Notes: generated by a model from the letters alone, not told the origin. A stretch of DNA of 64,000 bases from Streptomyces klenkii (GCF_003626645.1 NZ_RBAM01000009.1:186001-250000), one strand, 5' to 3'; numbered from the stretch's first letter, positions 49,442 to 58,560 are shown. Made by a program: numbers and translations.

Positions 49442-50731
49442 TCAGCGGGGCGCGGCTTCCGGCTCCTTCACCGGCTCTTCCGCCCCTTCCCCGCCCTGCG
49501 GCGCCGCGGTCCTCCCGCGGCGCCGCCGTCCGCCCAGGACGAACATGGCCAGCACCCCGGCCAGCAGCCCCCAGAACGTCGAGCCGATGCCGGCCAGGGT
49601 CATGCCCGACGCCGTGGCCAGGAACGTCACGACTGCGGGCTCCCGCATGCGCTCGTCCGCCACGGCGGCCCGGAGCGAGGAGCCGATCGTGCCCAGCAGC
49701 CCCAGCCCGGCGATGCCCATCACCAAAGCGGCCGGCATGGCCGTCAGCAGCCAGCCCACGACACCGCCGAACAGGCCCACCGTCACGTAGAACAGACCGG
49801 CCCAGACCGAGGCCAGGTAACGCCTGCGCGGATCGCGGTGGGCCTCCGGGCCCGTGCAGATCGCGGCGGTGATGGCGGCCAGGTTCAGGCCGAAGCAGCC
49901 GAACGGGGCCAGCACCGCGTTGACGATCCCGGTCCAGGTCAGCAGCGGCGAGACCGGCGTGCGGTAGCCGGCGCCGCGCAGCACGGCCACCCCCGGCAGG
50001 TTCTGCGACGCCATCGTCACCACGAACAGCGGCAGCCCCACGCCGACCAGCACCTGCCAGGAGAACTCGGGCCGTACGAAGACGGGTTCGGCGAGCGCCA
50101 CGTGCAGCCCGTGCAACCGCCACTCGCCCCGGACCGCGCTCACCGCGGCGCCCGCGGCCAGCGCGCCGATCACCGCGTACCGCGGAAGCCACCGCTTGCA
50201 GGCCAGGTACACCGCGAACATCGGGAACACCACGGCGACGTCCTGCTGCATCTTCGTGAACAGACCGGTGCCGAACTGCACGAGGACACCGGCCAGGAGC
50301 GCCGACGCCAGCGGCACCGGAATCCGGTCCATGACGCGCTCGAACCAGCCGGTCGCGCCGCTGACGATCACCAGGACCGCCGAGAGCAGGAACGCGCCCA
50401 CGGCCTCCGCCATCGACACGCCGTGCAGGCCGGTCGCCAGCAGCGCCGCGCCCGGCGTGGACCACGCCGTGACCACCGGCGCCCGGTAGCGCAGCGAGAG
50501 CCCGGCGCAGGTGACCCCCATGCCGATGCCCAGGGCGAACATCCAGGAGGTGATCTGGGCACCGGTGGCCCCCGCCGCCTGCGCGGCGGTGATGACGATG
50601 GCCACGGAGCTCGTGATGCCGATGAGCACGGCGAGGAAGCCGGCCGTGACGGCGTCCGCGGGAGCGACGGAGCGTATGTGCCGGGTGAGCTTGGTGAGCC
50701 TTGTGGGGCTGCTGAGTTGAGGGGGGTGCAC
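49442..50731 (-). CDS. BenE-family (benzoate/H+ symporter-like) transporter
   Basis: About 429 aa from GTG 50731. Around twelve transmembrane segments, with VTAWSTPGAALLATGL (the BenE signature near helix 3), VPLASALLAGVLVQFGTGLF, VTMASQNLPGVAVLRGAGYRTP and CFGLNLAAITAAICTG. BenE proteins are proton-linked carboxylate importers. It converges on the cyanate operon with 2 bp between stop codons; no aromatic degradation genes are near. The C-terminal tail is Glu/Arg-rich. Confidence 0.88.
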   Translation of the reverse strand: MHPPQLSSPTRLTKLTRHIRSVAPADAVTAGFLAVLIGITSSVAIVITAAQAAGATGAQITSWMFALGIGMGVTCAGLSLRYRAPVVTAWSTPGAALLATGLHGVSMAEAVGAFLLSAVLVIVSGATGWFERVMDRIPVPLASALLAGVLVQFGTGLFTKMQQDVAVVFPMFAVYLACKRWLPRYAVIGALAAGAAVSAVRGEWRLHGLHVALAEPVFVRPEFSWQVLVGVGLPLFVVTMASQNLPGVAVLRGAGYRTPVSPLLTWTGIVNAVLAPFGCFGLNLAAITAAICTGPEAHRDPRRRYLASVWAGLFYVTVGLFGGVVGWLLTAMPAALVMGIAGLGLLGTIGSSLRAAVADERMREPAVVTFLATASGMTLAGIGSTFWGLLAGVLAMFVLGGRRRRGRTAAPQGGEGAEEPVKEPEAAPR

Positions 50732-50963
50732 GGTGGCGAATCCACTACAGGGTCCGGTCTTTGTCAACCGGCTTATGGAGGCACCGGGGGCACCGCACGG
50801 GACGGCCGCCACCGCTCGGCATCGCGCTTATCACACTTCGGGTGCGGTGTCTGGTGCCTTCGCCCCGGTTGGCCGATGGTGAAGGCAACCAAGGCTCAAC
50901 TCAGGCCGGGCGACCGGCTTTTGACTGCTGCTCGGCTGGCGCCGCAGGCAGGAAGAGGGGGTC

Positions 50964-51050
50964 ATGAACTGTCCCGAATGTGGCGCGTCGACCATCAACG
51001 GTCCCGACGGGAAGTCCTCGTGCTCACAGTGTTCATGGCAGTCTGGGTGA
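50964..51050 (+). CDS. 28-aa zinc-ribbon microprotein
   Basis: ATG 50964 has GAGGGGG upstream. The peptide is MNCPECGASTINGPDG, then KSSCSQCSWQSG: two CxxC knuckles 14 residues apart, a minimal zinc ribbon. It is immediately followed, after one base, by the start of a second zinc-ribbon ORF, which supports its being real and translationally coupled. Such tiny proteins are often missed in annotation. Confidence 0.65.
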   Translation: MNCPECGASTINGPDGKSSCSQCSWQSG

Positions 51051-51051
51051 C

Positions 51052-51285
51052 ATGGAAGAGCAGGCATGGCGCTCACACGCCGCACCCGGCGAGCCGTACT
51101 ACACCACCAACACCTGTAGCGGCTGCGGGTCCGTCGTCCTCGGGGTACACGGCAGGTGGACGTGTGCCTCGTGCGGGACCTGCAGCCCGTACCAGGAGCC
51201 TCCCGAGGGCTGGGCCTCGGAGATCGCTCCGGACGGCAAGGGCGGCTCCGGCCAGGGGTGCGACGACCCCCAGGCCAGACGCTAG
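51052..51285 (+). CDS. 77-aa zinc-ribbon protein
   Basis: Starts at ATG 51052, one base after the stop of the 28-aa ORF. YYTTNTCSGCGSVVLGVHGRWTCASCGTCSPYQEPPEGW carries two CxxC knuckles 14 residues apart. The tail is polar with a lone Cys. The two genes form a coupled pair; function unknown, perhaps nucleic-acid or protein binding. Confidence 0.7.
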   Translation: MEEQAWRSHAAPGEPYYTTNTCSGCGSVVLGVHGRWTCASCGTCSPYQEPPEGWASEIAPDGKGGSGQGCDDPQARR

Positions 51286-51317
51286 GGCCGTGCGGCCGGG
51301 CGCGGCCCGTGCGGCTC

Positions 51318-51980
51318 TCACGCCGCCAGGCCGACCGGCTCTCCTATGCGTTCCGCGGCGGTGCGCCAGGCGCTGGTCACCGCCGCGTGGGCGCGCACGG
51401 TGGCCGACGCCCGGTCGCCGGTCAGCCGGACGGGTGCGCCGATGTGCACGTGCAGGGCCGGCCGGCGCACGGGCGCGGTGAACAGCCCGGCGAGCTGCTT
51501 GGGGCGGCTGCCGGAGGTGACGCGCCGGGCCCCCGCCTGGCCGAGCGGCACGACGGGGGCGCCGGTGGCGAGGGCGAGGTGGGCGAGCCCGCCGCGGAAG
51601 GGGCGGGGCGCCGCCTCGCCCGCGTCCTTGCGGCGGGGAACGGAGCCCTCCCCGTAGATGAGCACGAGCCGGCCGTCCGCGAGCGCGGCCGCCGCGCCGT
51701 CGAGCGCCTGCACCGCCCGCGGGTCGTTGCGGTGAACGGGCACGTAGCCCTCGTGGGTGAGCATCCGCCCGAGCAGCGGGATCCGCCACAGGCCGGCGGC
51801 GGCCAGGGCGACGGGGGCCGCCCCCAGCCGGTGGAGCGCGGCGAGCACCACCGCGGGGTCGGCCAGCGAGGTGTGGTTGGCGGCGATGATGCTTCCGGGC
51901 GCCAGAGCGGCGCCGGTGTCGGACGTGACGGTGAGCCGCCCGAGGGCGGGCACCACGGCGGAGGCCAGCCGGCCGAGCAT
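51318..51980 (-). CDS. 1-acyl-sn-glycerol-3-phosphate acyltransferase-like (PlsC domain)
   Basis: 220 aa from ATG 51980. ANHTSLADPAVVLAAL is the HX4D catalytic motif of PlsC acyltransferases; GYVPVHRND and LVLIYGEGSVPRR (EGS motif, phosphate binding) and GAPVVPLGQAGA follow in normal order. It acts in phospholipid or glycolipid acylation at the membrane. It starts 5 bp after the AIM24 gene stop and is co-transcribed with it. Confidence 0.87.
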   Translation of the reverse strand: MLGRLASAVVPALGRLTVTSDTGAALAPGSIIAANHTSLADPAVVLAALHRLGAAPVALAAAGLWRIPLLGRMLTHEGYVPVHRNDPRAVQALDGAAAALADGRLVLIYGEGSVPRRKDAGEAAPRPFRGGLAHLALATGAPVVPLGQAGARRVTSGSRPKQLAGLFTAPVRRPALHVHIGAPVRLTGDRASATVRAHAAVTSAWRTAAERIGEPVGLAA

Positions 51981-51985
51981 CCGCC

Positions 51986-52672
51986 TCAGCCGTTCTGCGG
52001 CTTCTGCGGCTTCGCCTCGCTGGGCCGTACGATCACGAAGCCCTCGCCCTCCAGCTTGAGCTGGACGGCCTCGCCCGAGCCGCCGCGCAGCATCGAGCCC
52101 AGGCTCTGGGAGCGGTGCAGCGAGGTGTGCAGGGCGGTGGACCAGCCGACGACGGCGTCGGTGTCCACGTACACCGGGGACTGCGCGGAGACCGGGATGA
52201 CGATGGGATTGCCCTCGCACATCACCCCGAGCTTCCCGTGGCCGGTGAAGACGGAGTTGAAGAGCCCGCCGCCCGTCATGCCCGCGCCCTTCACGGTCCG
52301 TATCTCGTAGGACAGCGTCGGATCGAAGCACAGCACGTTGCGGCCGTTGAGGGTGAGGCTCTCGCCGGCGGCTATCTCGACGATGAAGCAGTTGGCCGCC
52401 TCGTGCGCGAACCAGACCTCCCCGCGGCCCCGCACGGTCATCAGGGCGAGGCCCTCGCCGGTCACGGCGCGCTTGAGGAAATTGCCGACGCCCTGGCCTT
52501 GCTTCTCGAACTGAAGGTCCCCGCGGTAGGCGACCATCGAGCCCTGGCGCGCGTAGCACTCGCCGTCGACCGCGTAGACGATGGACTTGGCGTTGTGGAC
52601 GGACATGCCGGGGGCGGTGGCCGGCTTGGCCATGTTCTGGTGGGCGAAGAGGTCGCTGTGCATGGACCGCAT
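51986..52672 (-). CDS. AIM24 family protein
   Basis: About 228 aa from ATG 52672 (GGGTGA upstream; ATG 52663 also possible). The body is a beta-rich AIM24/TerD-like fold: YAVDGECYARQGSMVAYRGDLQFEKQGQGVGNFLKRAVTGEGLALMTVRGRGEVWFA, SLTLNGRNVLCFD, then GLFNSVFTGHGKLGVMCEGNPIVIPV and VYVDTDAVVGWS. No signal peptide or membrane segment is seen. Bacterial AIM24 proteins have no settled function. Between an exported peptide gene and PlsC. Confidence 0.87.
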   Translation of the reverse strand: MRSMHSDLFAHQNMAKPATAPGMSVHNAKSIVYAVDGECYARQGSMVAYRGDLQFEKQGQGVGNFLKRAVTGEGLALMTVRGRGEVWFAHEAANCFIVEIAAGESLTLNGRNVLCFDPTLSYEIRTVKGAGMTGGGLFNSVFTGHGKLGVMCEGNPIVIPVSAQSPVYVDTDAVVGWSTALHTSLHRSQSLGSMLRGGSGEAVQLKLEGEGFVIVRPSEAKPQKPQNG

Positions 52673-52674
52673 GA

Positions 52675-52899
52675 TCACCCATGGACAGGCCGGGAGGCAA
52701 CGGCGCGAACCGGGACGGCCGACGCGAGCGGACACGCCCCGGCGGCGCCGTCCGTGCCACCGGTGGCCGTCGCCGTGGCCGTGACGGTCACGCTCGTGGT
52801 GCACGTGGCGGCGACGGCGCTGCCGGCGAGCGTGAGGGCGGTGAGGAGCGCCGCGCCGGTACGGCGGAGACCGGTGAGAGCTGCGGGGCGGGTGTCCAT
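52675..52899 (-). CDS. 74-aa exported peptide
   Basis: ATG 52899 has AAAGGA at good distance. The sequence MDTRPAALTGLRRTGAALLTALTLAGSAVA is a clear signal peptide. The mature ~44 residues are Thr/Ala-rich (TVTATATATGG) with two cysteines and no known domain. It ends 2 bp before the AIM24 start, so it is the first gene of that operon. A spurious frame is not excluded, but the leader and ribosome site argue for a real gene. Confidence 0.55.
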   Translation of the reverse strand: MDTRPAALTGLRRTGAALLTALTLAGSAVAATCTTSVTVTATATATGGTDGAAGACPLASAVPVRAVASRPVHG

Positions 52900-52973
52900 G
52901 ACGGTGTCCTTTGCGGAGGCGGGTTCGGTTCCTGTGTGCGGATTGCGGGCTTTTTTGGGGGGGTGAAGGGGGC

Positions 52974-53732
52974 TCAGAAGCGGGAGGCGAAGCCCTGGAT
53001 GGTCTTGGACCGGTCTTTCAGCACCGGCCCGGCGCCCGTCCACTCGTACCGCTGCCGGGCGATGCTGTCGCTGTGGTAGCCGGTGTTGCCCTCGACGGTC
53101 GTGACCCGCGTGCCGGAGACGGCGGCCACGACGCCGACGTGCCCGGCGGTGCCCCGGCCGGCCCACATCAGTACGTCGCCGGGCTTCGGCAGGCGGCCCG
53201 CCGCGTACGGGTGCCAGCGGCGGCCGACGCCGGTGCGCCAGGCCCGGCTGCTGCCCGCGTCCGCCGGGACGCCGCGCCGGCCCCACATCGCCGCCGCGAA
53301 GAACCCGCACCACTGACGGGCGTTCGGGTTCCGCGCGAAGCCGTTGTACTCGTTCATGTTGGCGTTGCTGTTGCCCTTGCCCAGGTAGTTGGTGTCCCGG
53401 TCCGGGCGGCCCGGGACGCTGCGGAGCACGGGGCCGCCGGGCTTGAGGCGGAAGCGCTTGGGGGTGGTGAGGGCGTCGGTGGTGCGGTCGACGATGCGCT
53501 GCCGCTCGGCGGCTTCGTTCACGGCCCCGTCGACGGCCTCGTCCACGCCCTCGTCCACGGCGTCGGGGTCGGTGTCGGGCTCGGGGCCGGTGCCGGCGCG
53601 GGTGCCGGAGTGGGCGGCGAAGGGCGCGGCGGCGAGGGCCGGGGCGGCCGTGGCGCCGGTGAGGGCGAGGAGCGCGCTGGTGAGGAACAGGAGCACGGCG
53701 GTGACCGGGGCGATGGCGCGGCGGTTGTCCAT
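52974..53732 (-). CDS. secreted CHAP-domain amidase/endopeptidase
   Basis: 252 aa from ATG 53732 (GGGA upstream). Signal peptide (PVTAVLLFLTSALLALTGATAAPALA), an Asp/Glu-rich linker (~50-75), then a CHAP domain. NARQWCGFFAAAMWGRRG supplies the catalytic Cys, KPGDVLMWAGRGTAGHVGVVAAV the His, and VTTVEGNTGYHSD the third polar residue. Expected to cut cell-wall peptide bonds. It is upstream of the exported 74-aa peptide, with 74 bp between. Confidence 0.85.
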   Translation of the reverse strand: MDNRRAIAPVTAVLLFLTSALLALTGATAAPALAAAPFAAHSGTRAGTGPEPDTDPDAVDEGVDEAVDGAVNEAAERQRIVDRTTDALTTPKRFRLKPGGPVLRSVPGRPDRDTNYLGKGNSNANMNEYNGFARNPNARQWCGFFAAAMWGRRGVPADAGSSRAWRTGVGRRWHPYAAGRLPKPGDVLMWAGRGTAGHVGVVAAVSGTRVTTVEGNTGYHSDSIARQRYEWTGAGPVLKDRSKTIQGFASRF

Positions 53733-53939
53733 GGCGGTTCCCTGTCTCGGACTCGGAGGAATGCACTGCATGGGGTGGGTTCGTCCCGTTTCCCATGGTT
53801 CGAGTCTCGGAGCGCGGCAGCCGTGCGGAACAGGGGTTGCCCGTTGCCCTCGGTGGACGAGGCGGCGGGCAACCGCCCCCCACCGGCCGTGATGCGCAAG
53901 TGGGGGAGGGGCCGCCTGAGGGAGCGTCAGGGCGGAGTG

Positions 53940-56900
53940 TCAGGGGCATCCGGGGGCGTACGGCACGTCCGGCAGGAGGCGCTCCCAGAGCGGCCGGCCC
54001 GTGGCGCTGCCCAGCGCCCGGCAGGTGCGCGCGAGGACGCCGGGCACGTCCAGGTCCCACCAGCGCACCGTGCCGTCCTCCGCCACGGACACCACCGGCC
54101 CGCCGTCGCCGAGGAAGGCCGCGGACCGGACGCGGCCGGTGTGGCCGGTGAGCGTCAGCAGCGGCCGGCCGGTGGCCGGGTCCCAGATCCGTACGGTGTT
54201 GTCGCGGCCGGTGCTCACCAGCCGGGTGCCGGCCGGGTTGAAGGCCACCGAGGTGACGGGGCCGGTGTGCCCGGCGAGGGTGCGCAGGCTCCTGCTGCTC
54301 GCGGGGTCCCAGAGTTTGACGGTGTGGTCGCGGCCGGCCGTGGCCAGCATGCCGTGCCGGTCCGCGGCCAGGCCGAGGACGGTGTCCTCGTGCTCGGCCA
54401 GCCGGCGCAGCTCGCGGCCGTCGGAGAGCCGCCAGATCCGGGCGGTGTTGTCCAGGCTGCCGGTGGCGAGGGTCGCCCGGTCGAGGAACAGCACGCGGTA
54501 GACGGCGTCGTCGTGGCCCAGCAGCGACTGCTCCGCCAGCGCGCCGTCCCCGGCGAGCCGCCACACCTTCGCGCTGTGGTCCTCGCTGGCCGTCGCGAGG
54601 GCCCCGGCGTCCCCGGGGCGGAAGGCCACCGAGGTGACCGCCCGGTCGTGGGCCCGCCAGCGGTGGACCGGCCGCCGGGGGTCGGCGGTGCGCCACACGG
54701 TGGTGGTGCCCTGCTCGTCGCCCGCCGCGAAGAGTGCCCCGTCGGGGCTGAACGCCACCGCGCGCACCGGCTCCTGTCCCGCCGTCACCGTGCGCAGGCC
54801 GCGGTCGGCGGTGCGCAGCAGCCGCACGGTGCCGTCCCGGCCCGCGACGGCGAGGAGGGAGCGGTCCGGGCTGAGGGCCCCGTCCTGCCAGGCCGAGCCC
54901 GGCAGCGGGGTGGTGACGGCGGCCTGCGGGGTCCACAGGCGCACCGAGCCGTCCTCGCCGGACGTCGCCAGCGTGCGGCCGTCGGGGGAGTAGGCGATGG
55001 CGTGGACGGGGCCGATGTGGCTGGCGAGCTGCGCGATGCGGCGGCGCTCGGCGATGTCCCAGATGCCGGCGGTGTCGTCCTGGCTGGCCGCGGCCAGCTG
55101 CCTGCCGTCCGGCGAGAACGCCACGCCGAACACCGAGTCCGAAGGGCCTTCGAGGGACGCTTCCCGCCGGCCGGTCCGGGTGTCCCACAGGCCGATGCGG
55201 TCCTGCCACTCGCCGGTGGCCAGCCGGCGCCCGTCCGGCGAGAAGGCCAGGGCCCGAACGCGGCCGAACTCCCGGGTGCCGACGACCCTCGCGCGATTGC
55301 CGGGCACGTCGAGCAGCCACACCCGCCCGTCCCGGCCGGAGGCCGCGACCTGCCGGCCGTCGCCGCTGACGGCCACGGCGTACAGCAACCCCAGGCCGGC
55401 GTCCCGCACTTCCGTACGGGGCCGGCCGCCGTCCAGGTGCGTCAGCCGCACCGTGCCGTCCTCGCCCGCCGAGGCCAGCAGCTCCCCGCGGTCCGAGAGG
55501 GCCACGCCGCGGACGGCGCCGCTGTGCCTGCTCGCCGCGGGCAGGGCGAGCGGTGCGGTGTGACCGCCCGCGCGGTCCTGGAGCGTCACGGCGCCCGCCT
55601 CGTCGCCCCACGCGACCGTGCCGCGGACCCGTGCCGCGGCCAGCGCGCGGACCGCGGACCCGGTCCCCGTCACCGCCGCCTGCCGGTGCGTACCGGCGTC
55701 CCATTCCCGTACGGTCGCGTCCGCGCCCGCCGACAGCAGCCGTTTCCCGCCGGGCAGCCAGGCCACGGCGAGGGCGCGCTCGCGGTGGCCGGTCAGCCGC
55801 CCGGCGTACGGCAGCGCCTGCGTGCTCAGCACGGCGCTGGCCGCGGCCGCGGTGTGGGCGTCGCGCCACGCGCCCGTCGCGAGCAGCATCGCCACCTCGG
55901 GGCGGGGCGCGCCGCCCGCGACGGCGCGGAAGGCCAGCTCCTGGGAGTGGGCCACGTGCCGTTCGGCCTCCGCCCGCAGGCTCTGGTGCACCGACGTCGC
56001 CCCGCCGGCCAGCGTGAGCACCAGCAGCACGGCCAGCGACACCAGCAGCCGGCGGAGGCGGCCGGCCCGGCGGCGCTCGGCCTCCCGCTCGGCCGCCGCC
56101 AGCGCCGTCGCCGCGTCCAGGAACGCCCGCTCGGCCCGGCCCACGGGGGCCGGCGGATGCCCGGCCACCTCGCGGGCGGCCGCCAGCCTGCTGCCCCGCG
56201 GCAGCAGCGCCGGGTCGCGCCCCTCCGCCTCCCACTGCCCGGCCGCCGCGCTCAGCTGCTGCAAGCCGTGCAGCGCCGCGGCGTCGGCCTCGATCCACCC
56301 GTGCAGCCGCGGCCACGCCCGCAGCACCGCCTCGTGGGCCAGCGTGACCCGGTCGGCGTCGACGGACAGCAGCCGCGCCCGCGTGAAGGCCTCCACGACC
56401 TCCAGCGCCGCCCCGGCCTGCCCGCCGAGGTCCCGCGACAGCCGCTCCTGCGACACCCTCCGGCGCGCGGACCGCCCGTCCTGGTCGACCCGTACGAGCT
56501 GGAGCAGCACGGCCCGGGCGGCGCCCCGGCAGCCGGGGGACAGCCGCCCGTACGCCCGTTCCGCCGTCGCCGCGACCGCCCCGGCGATGCCGCCCGTCTG
56601 CTGGTAGCCCTCGACGGTCAGCAGCCTGCCGCGGCGCCGCTGCCACGTCGCCAGCAGGGCGTGGGAGAGCAGCGGCAGCGCACCGGGCTCGTACAGGCCG
56701 CCGTCCTTCCCGCCGTTCTCCCCGAGGCCGTCGCCGCCCGCCCCCAGGTCGCGCAGGATCAGCTCGGCCAGGCCCGGCTCCAGCTCCAGGCCCACCGCCT
56801 GCGCCGGCCGCACCACGGCCTCCCGCAGCTCCTGCGCCCGCATCGGCTCCAGGGGCAGCTGACCGGTGCGCAGCGCGGCCGCCAGCTCGGGGAACGCCAG

Positions 56901-57926
56901 GCACTTGCCGTAGAAGTCGGCGCGCATGCCCAGGACCACCAGCGCAGCGGAGCCGCCCCGGCCGCCCGCGTGCTCCGGGATCGTCGCCAGCGCGTGCACC
57001 GCGCGGATGAAATCCGCGCGCTCCCGGGCGTCCGGGCACAGCGTGAAGACCTCCTCGAACTGGTCGACGACCAGCACGGCCCGCTTCGGCGCCGCCGCAC
57101 TGTCCGGGCCCGCTCCCCCCGGACCCGTGCCGCCCGGCCGCCGGCCCGCCTGCCGGGGGCGGCGGTTGAGGGCGGCGTGCGCGGCCCGGGCCAGGGCCTC
57201 CGCCCCGCCGCCGGCCAGCGCCCGGCGCAGGTGGTCGCGGTCCGCCCCGGACGCGTCCGCCAGCCGGGACAGGAGCTCCCCGACGGGCTGCTCGCCGGGG
57301 TGCATCGTCACCACCGGCCAGCGGCTCGACCCGGGCACCGGCAGCACGCCGCGGCGCAGTTCGGGCACCAGCCCCGCGCGCAGCAGCGACGTCTTGCCCG
57401 TGCCCGACGCCGCGACCACGGCGACCGGCCCGGAGCCGTCCAGGCGCTCGGTCAGCTGCCGGACGAGCGCGGCCGTCGCCCGGTCACGGCCGAAGAACCA
57501 GCCCGCGTCGGCGGCGTCGAAGGCGGCCAGGCCGCGGTAGGGGCACACCTCCAGCAGCCCGGAGCGCGCCGTGCGGCGCCCGCCGTCCGGCTCCGGCACC
57601 AGCCGGGTCAGCGCGCCGCCGGCCCCGAGGACCTCCTCGCACCGCCGGGCCACCTCCGGCGTCATCGGCTTCTCGCCGGTCTCGACCCGGCTCAGATAGC
57701 CCTTGGTGTAGTGCACGAGCCGGGACAGCCCGGCCAGCGACATGCCCCGCTGCTGCCGCAGCCGGCGCAGCTCCTCGCCGGGGGCGGCGGCCAGGGAGGG
57801 GGAAGGGCCGCCCTGGCCGCGGTCGTCTCCGCGTGGGTGCACGGTCCCCACACCCTTCCGTTCGCCGTCTTCCGTCTTCCCGTCCGTGCCTGCCGGCAGG
57901 TCGTTTCCTTCGCTCCAGGCCTGCAT
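53940..57926 (-). CDS. XRE-HTH STAND ATPase with 14 WD40 repeats
   Basis: Up to 1328 aa (ATG 57926; a GTG at 57842 is an alternative). Residues ~50-105 are an XRE HTH (LRRLRQQRGMSLAGLSRLVHYTKGYLSRVETG). CPYRGLAAFDAADAGWFFGRD (~127) starts an nSTAND1 ATPase with VVAASGTGKTSLLRAG (~172-184) and VLVVDQFEEVFT (~283). A single transmembrane helix (LLVSLAVLLVLTLAGGA, ~628) precedes fourteen WD40 repeats (~710-1310), enough for two seven-bladed propellers. The HTH side would be cytoplasmic and the propellers outside or at the membrane. Signalling role inferred; partners unknown. Confidence 0.88.
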   Translation of the reverse strand: MQAWSEGNDLPAGTDGKTEDGERKGVGTVHPRGDDRGQGGPSPSLAAAPGEELRRLRQQRGMSLAGLSRLVHYTKGYLSRVETGEKPMTPEVARRCEEVLGAGGALTRLVPEPDGGRRTARSGLLEVCPYRGLAAFDAADAGWFFGRDRATAALVRQLTERLDGSGPVAVVAASGTGKTSLLRAGLVPELRRGVLPVPGSSRWPVVTMHPGEQPVGELLSRLADASGADRDHLRRALAGGGAEALARAAHAALNRRPRQAGRRPGGTGPGGAGPDSAAAPKRAVLVVDQFEEVFTLCPDARERADFIRAVHALATIPEHAGGRGGSAALVVLGMRADFYGKCLAFPELAAALRTGQLPLEPMRAQELREAVVRPAQAVGLELEPGLAELILRDLGAGGDGLGENGGKDGGLYEPGALPLLSHALLATWQRRRGRLLTVEGYQQTGGIAGAVAATAERAYGRLSPGCRGAARAVLLQLVRVDQDGRSARRRVSQERLSRDLGGQAGAALEVVEAFTRARLLSVDADRVTLAHEAVLRAWPRLHGWIEADAAALHGLQQLSAAAGQWEAEGRDPALLPRGSRLAAAREVAGHPPAPVGRAERAFLDAATALAAAEREAERRRAGRLRRLLVSLAVLLVLTLAGGATSVHQSLRAEAERHVAHSQELAFRAVAGGAPRPEVAMLLATGAWRDAHTAAAASAVLSTQALPYAGRLTGHRERALAVAWLPGGKRLLSAGADATVREWDAGTHRQAAVTGTGSAVRALAAARVRGTVAWGDEAGAVTLQDRAGGHTAPLALPAASRHSGAVRGVALSDRGELLASAGEDGTVRLTHLDGGRPRTEVRDAGLGLLYAVAVSGDGRQVAASGRDGRVWLLDVPGNRARVVGTREFGRVRALAFSPDGRRLATGEWQDRIGLWDTRTGRREASLEGPSDSVFGVAFSPDGRQLAAASQDDTAGIWDIAERRRIAQLASHIGPVHAIAYSPDGRTLATSGEDGSVRLWTPQAAVTTPLPGSAWQDGALSPDRSLLAVAGRDGTVRLLRTADRGLRTVTAGQEPVRAVAFSPDGALFAAGDEQGTTTVWRTADPRRPVHRWRAHDRAVTSVAFRPGDAGALATASEDHSAKVWRLAGDGALAEQSLLGHDDAVYRVLFLDRATLATGSLDNTARIWRLSDGRELRRLAEHEDTVLGLAADRHGMLATAGRDHTVKLWDPASSRSLRTLAGHTGPVTSVAFNPAGTRLVSTGRDNTVRIWDPATGRPLLTLTGHTGRVRSAAFLGDGGPVVSVAEDGTVRWWDLDVPGVLARTCRALGSATGRPLWERLLPDVPYAPGCP

Positions 57927-58072
57927 AGCGGGTCGGGGGAGGGAGGCTCACCCATCGGGGCGACAAAACAGCCCAACGAGTGACTAAATGCCCAGGTTTC
58001 GGGAGGGGGTGTTGGATTTCGGGGTGGGGCGGGTACGGGGGTGCGCCGGGTTCCGGGTCCTGCGGGCGGGCG

Positions 58073-58513
58073 TCAGCGCCGGCCGGGCATCCGCGCCGAG
58101 GTGTTGTAGCGCAGCAGGTAGGCGGCGAAGCGGTCGAGGTCGGCGCCGTCCCAGTCGCCGAGGCGCTCCCGGAAGGCGTCGCGGCGGTTGGCGGCGACCT
58201 GGGCGAGCGTCTCGGCGCCGCGGGCGGTCAGGTGCAGCACCTGGGCGCGCTGGTCCTCGGGGGCGGGCAGCCGCTCGACCAGGCCGAGCCGCTCCAGGGC
58301 CGCGATCTGCCGGCTGACCGTGGACTTGTCCAGCAGGTAGTGCGCCGCCAGGTCCGTGGCGCGGCACCCGCCCTGCTCCTCCAGGTGGGCGAGGAGGGTG
58401 TACGAGACCAGCGACAGCTCGGGGTGCAGGCGGGCCGCGGCGGCCCGGGCACGGCGGGCGAAGGCGGTCAGTTCGCGCTGGATCGTCTCCAGGGAGGCGT
58501 CACGGTCGGGCAC
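58073..58513 (-). CDS. MarR-family transcriptional regulator
   Basis: 146 aa. HPELSLVSYTLLAHLEEQGGCRATDLAAHYLLDKSTVSRQIAALERLGLVERLPAPEDQRAQVLHLTARG is a complete MarR winged helix with the DxRxxxLxLT wing. The flanking helices (VAANRRDAFRERLGDWDGADLDRFAAYLLRYN) form the dimer. Two palindromic sites lie between it and the divergent membrane-protein gene, so it probably represses both. Confidence 0.94.
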   Translation of the reverse strand: MPDRDASLETIQRELTAFARRARAAAARLHPELSLVSYTLLAHLEEQGGCRATDLAAHYLLDKSTVSRQIAALERLGLVERLPAPEDQRAQVLHLTARGAETLAQVAANRRDAFRERLGDWDGADLDRFAAYLLRYNTSARMPGRR

Positions 58514-58534
58514 GGTACGTCCTTTCGGGTTCTG

Positions 58535-58549
58535 GTTGTATAGTACAAC
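58535..58549. promoter_or_regulatory. MarR operator 1
   Basis: GTTGTATAGTACAAC is a 15-bp palindrome (GTTGTA-TAG-TACAAC) 21 bp upstream of the MarR start codon. Confidence 0.8.
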
Positions 58550-58560
58550 TTAAAGATGAA

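Noticed and set aside
52675..57039. A very long minus-strand frame ending in the exported 74-aa peptide
   Set aside because: Most of it is the frame shadow of the WD40 and CHAP genes, with Arg/Pro/Gly-rich composition. Only the segment from ATG 52899 has a ribosome site and signal peptide.
52911..57983. A 1690-aa plus-strand open frame
   Set aside because: It is antisense to the WD40 and CHAP genes, has no recognisable domain, and results from the lack of stops in high-GC DNA.
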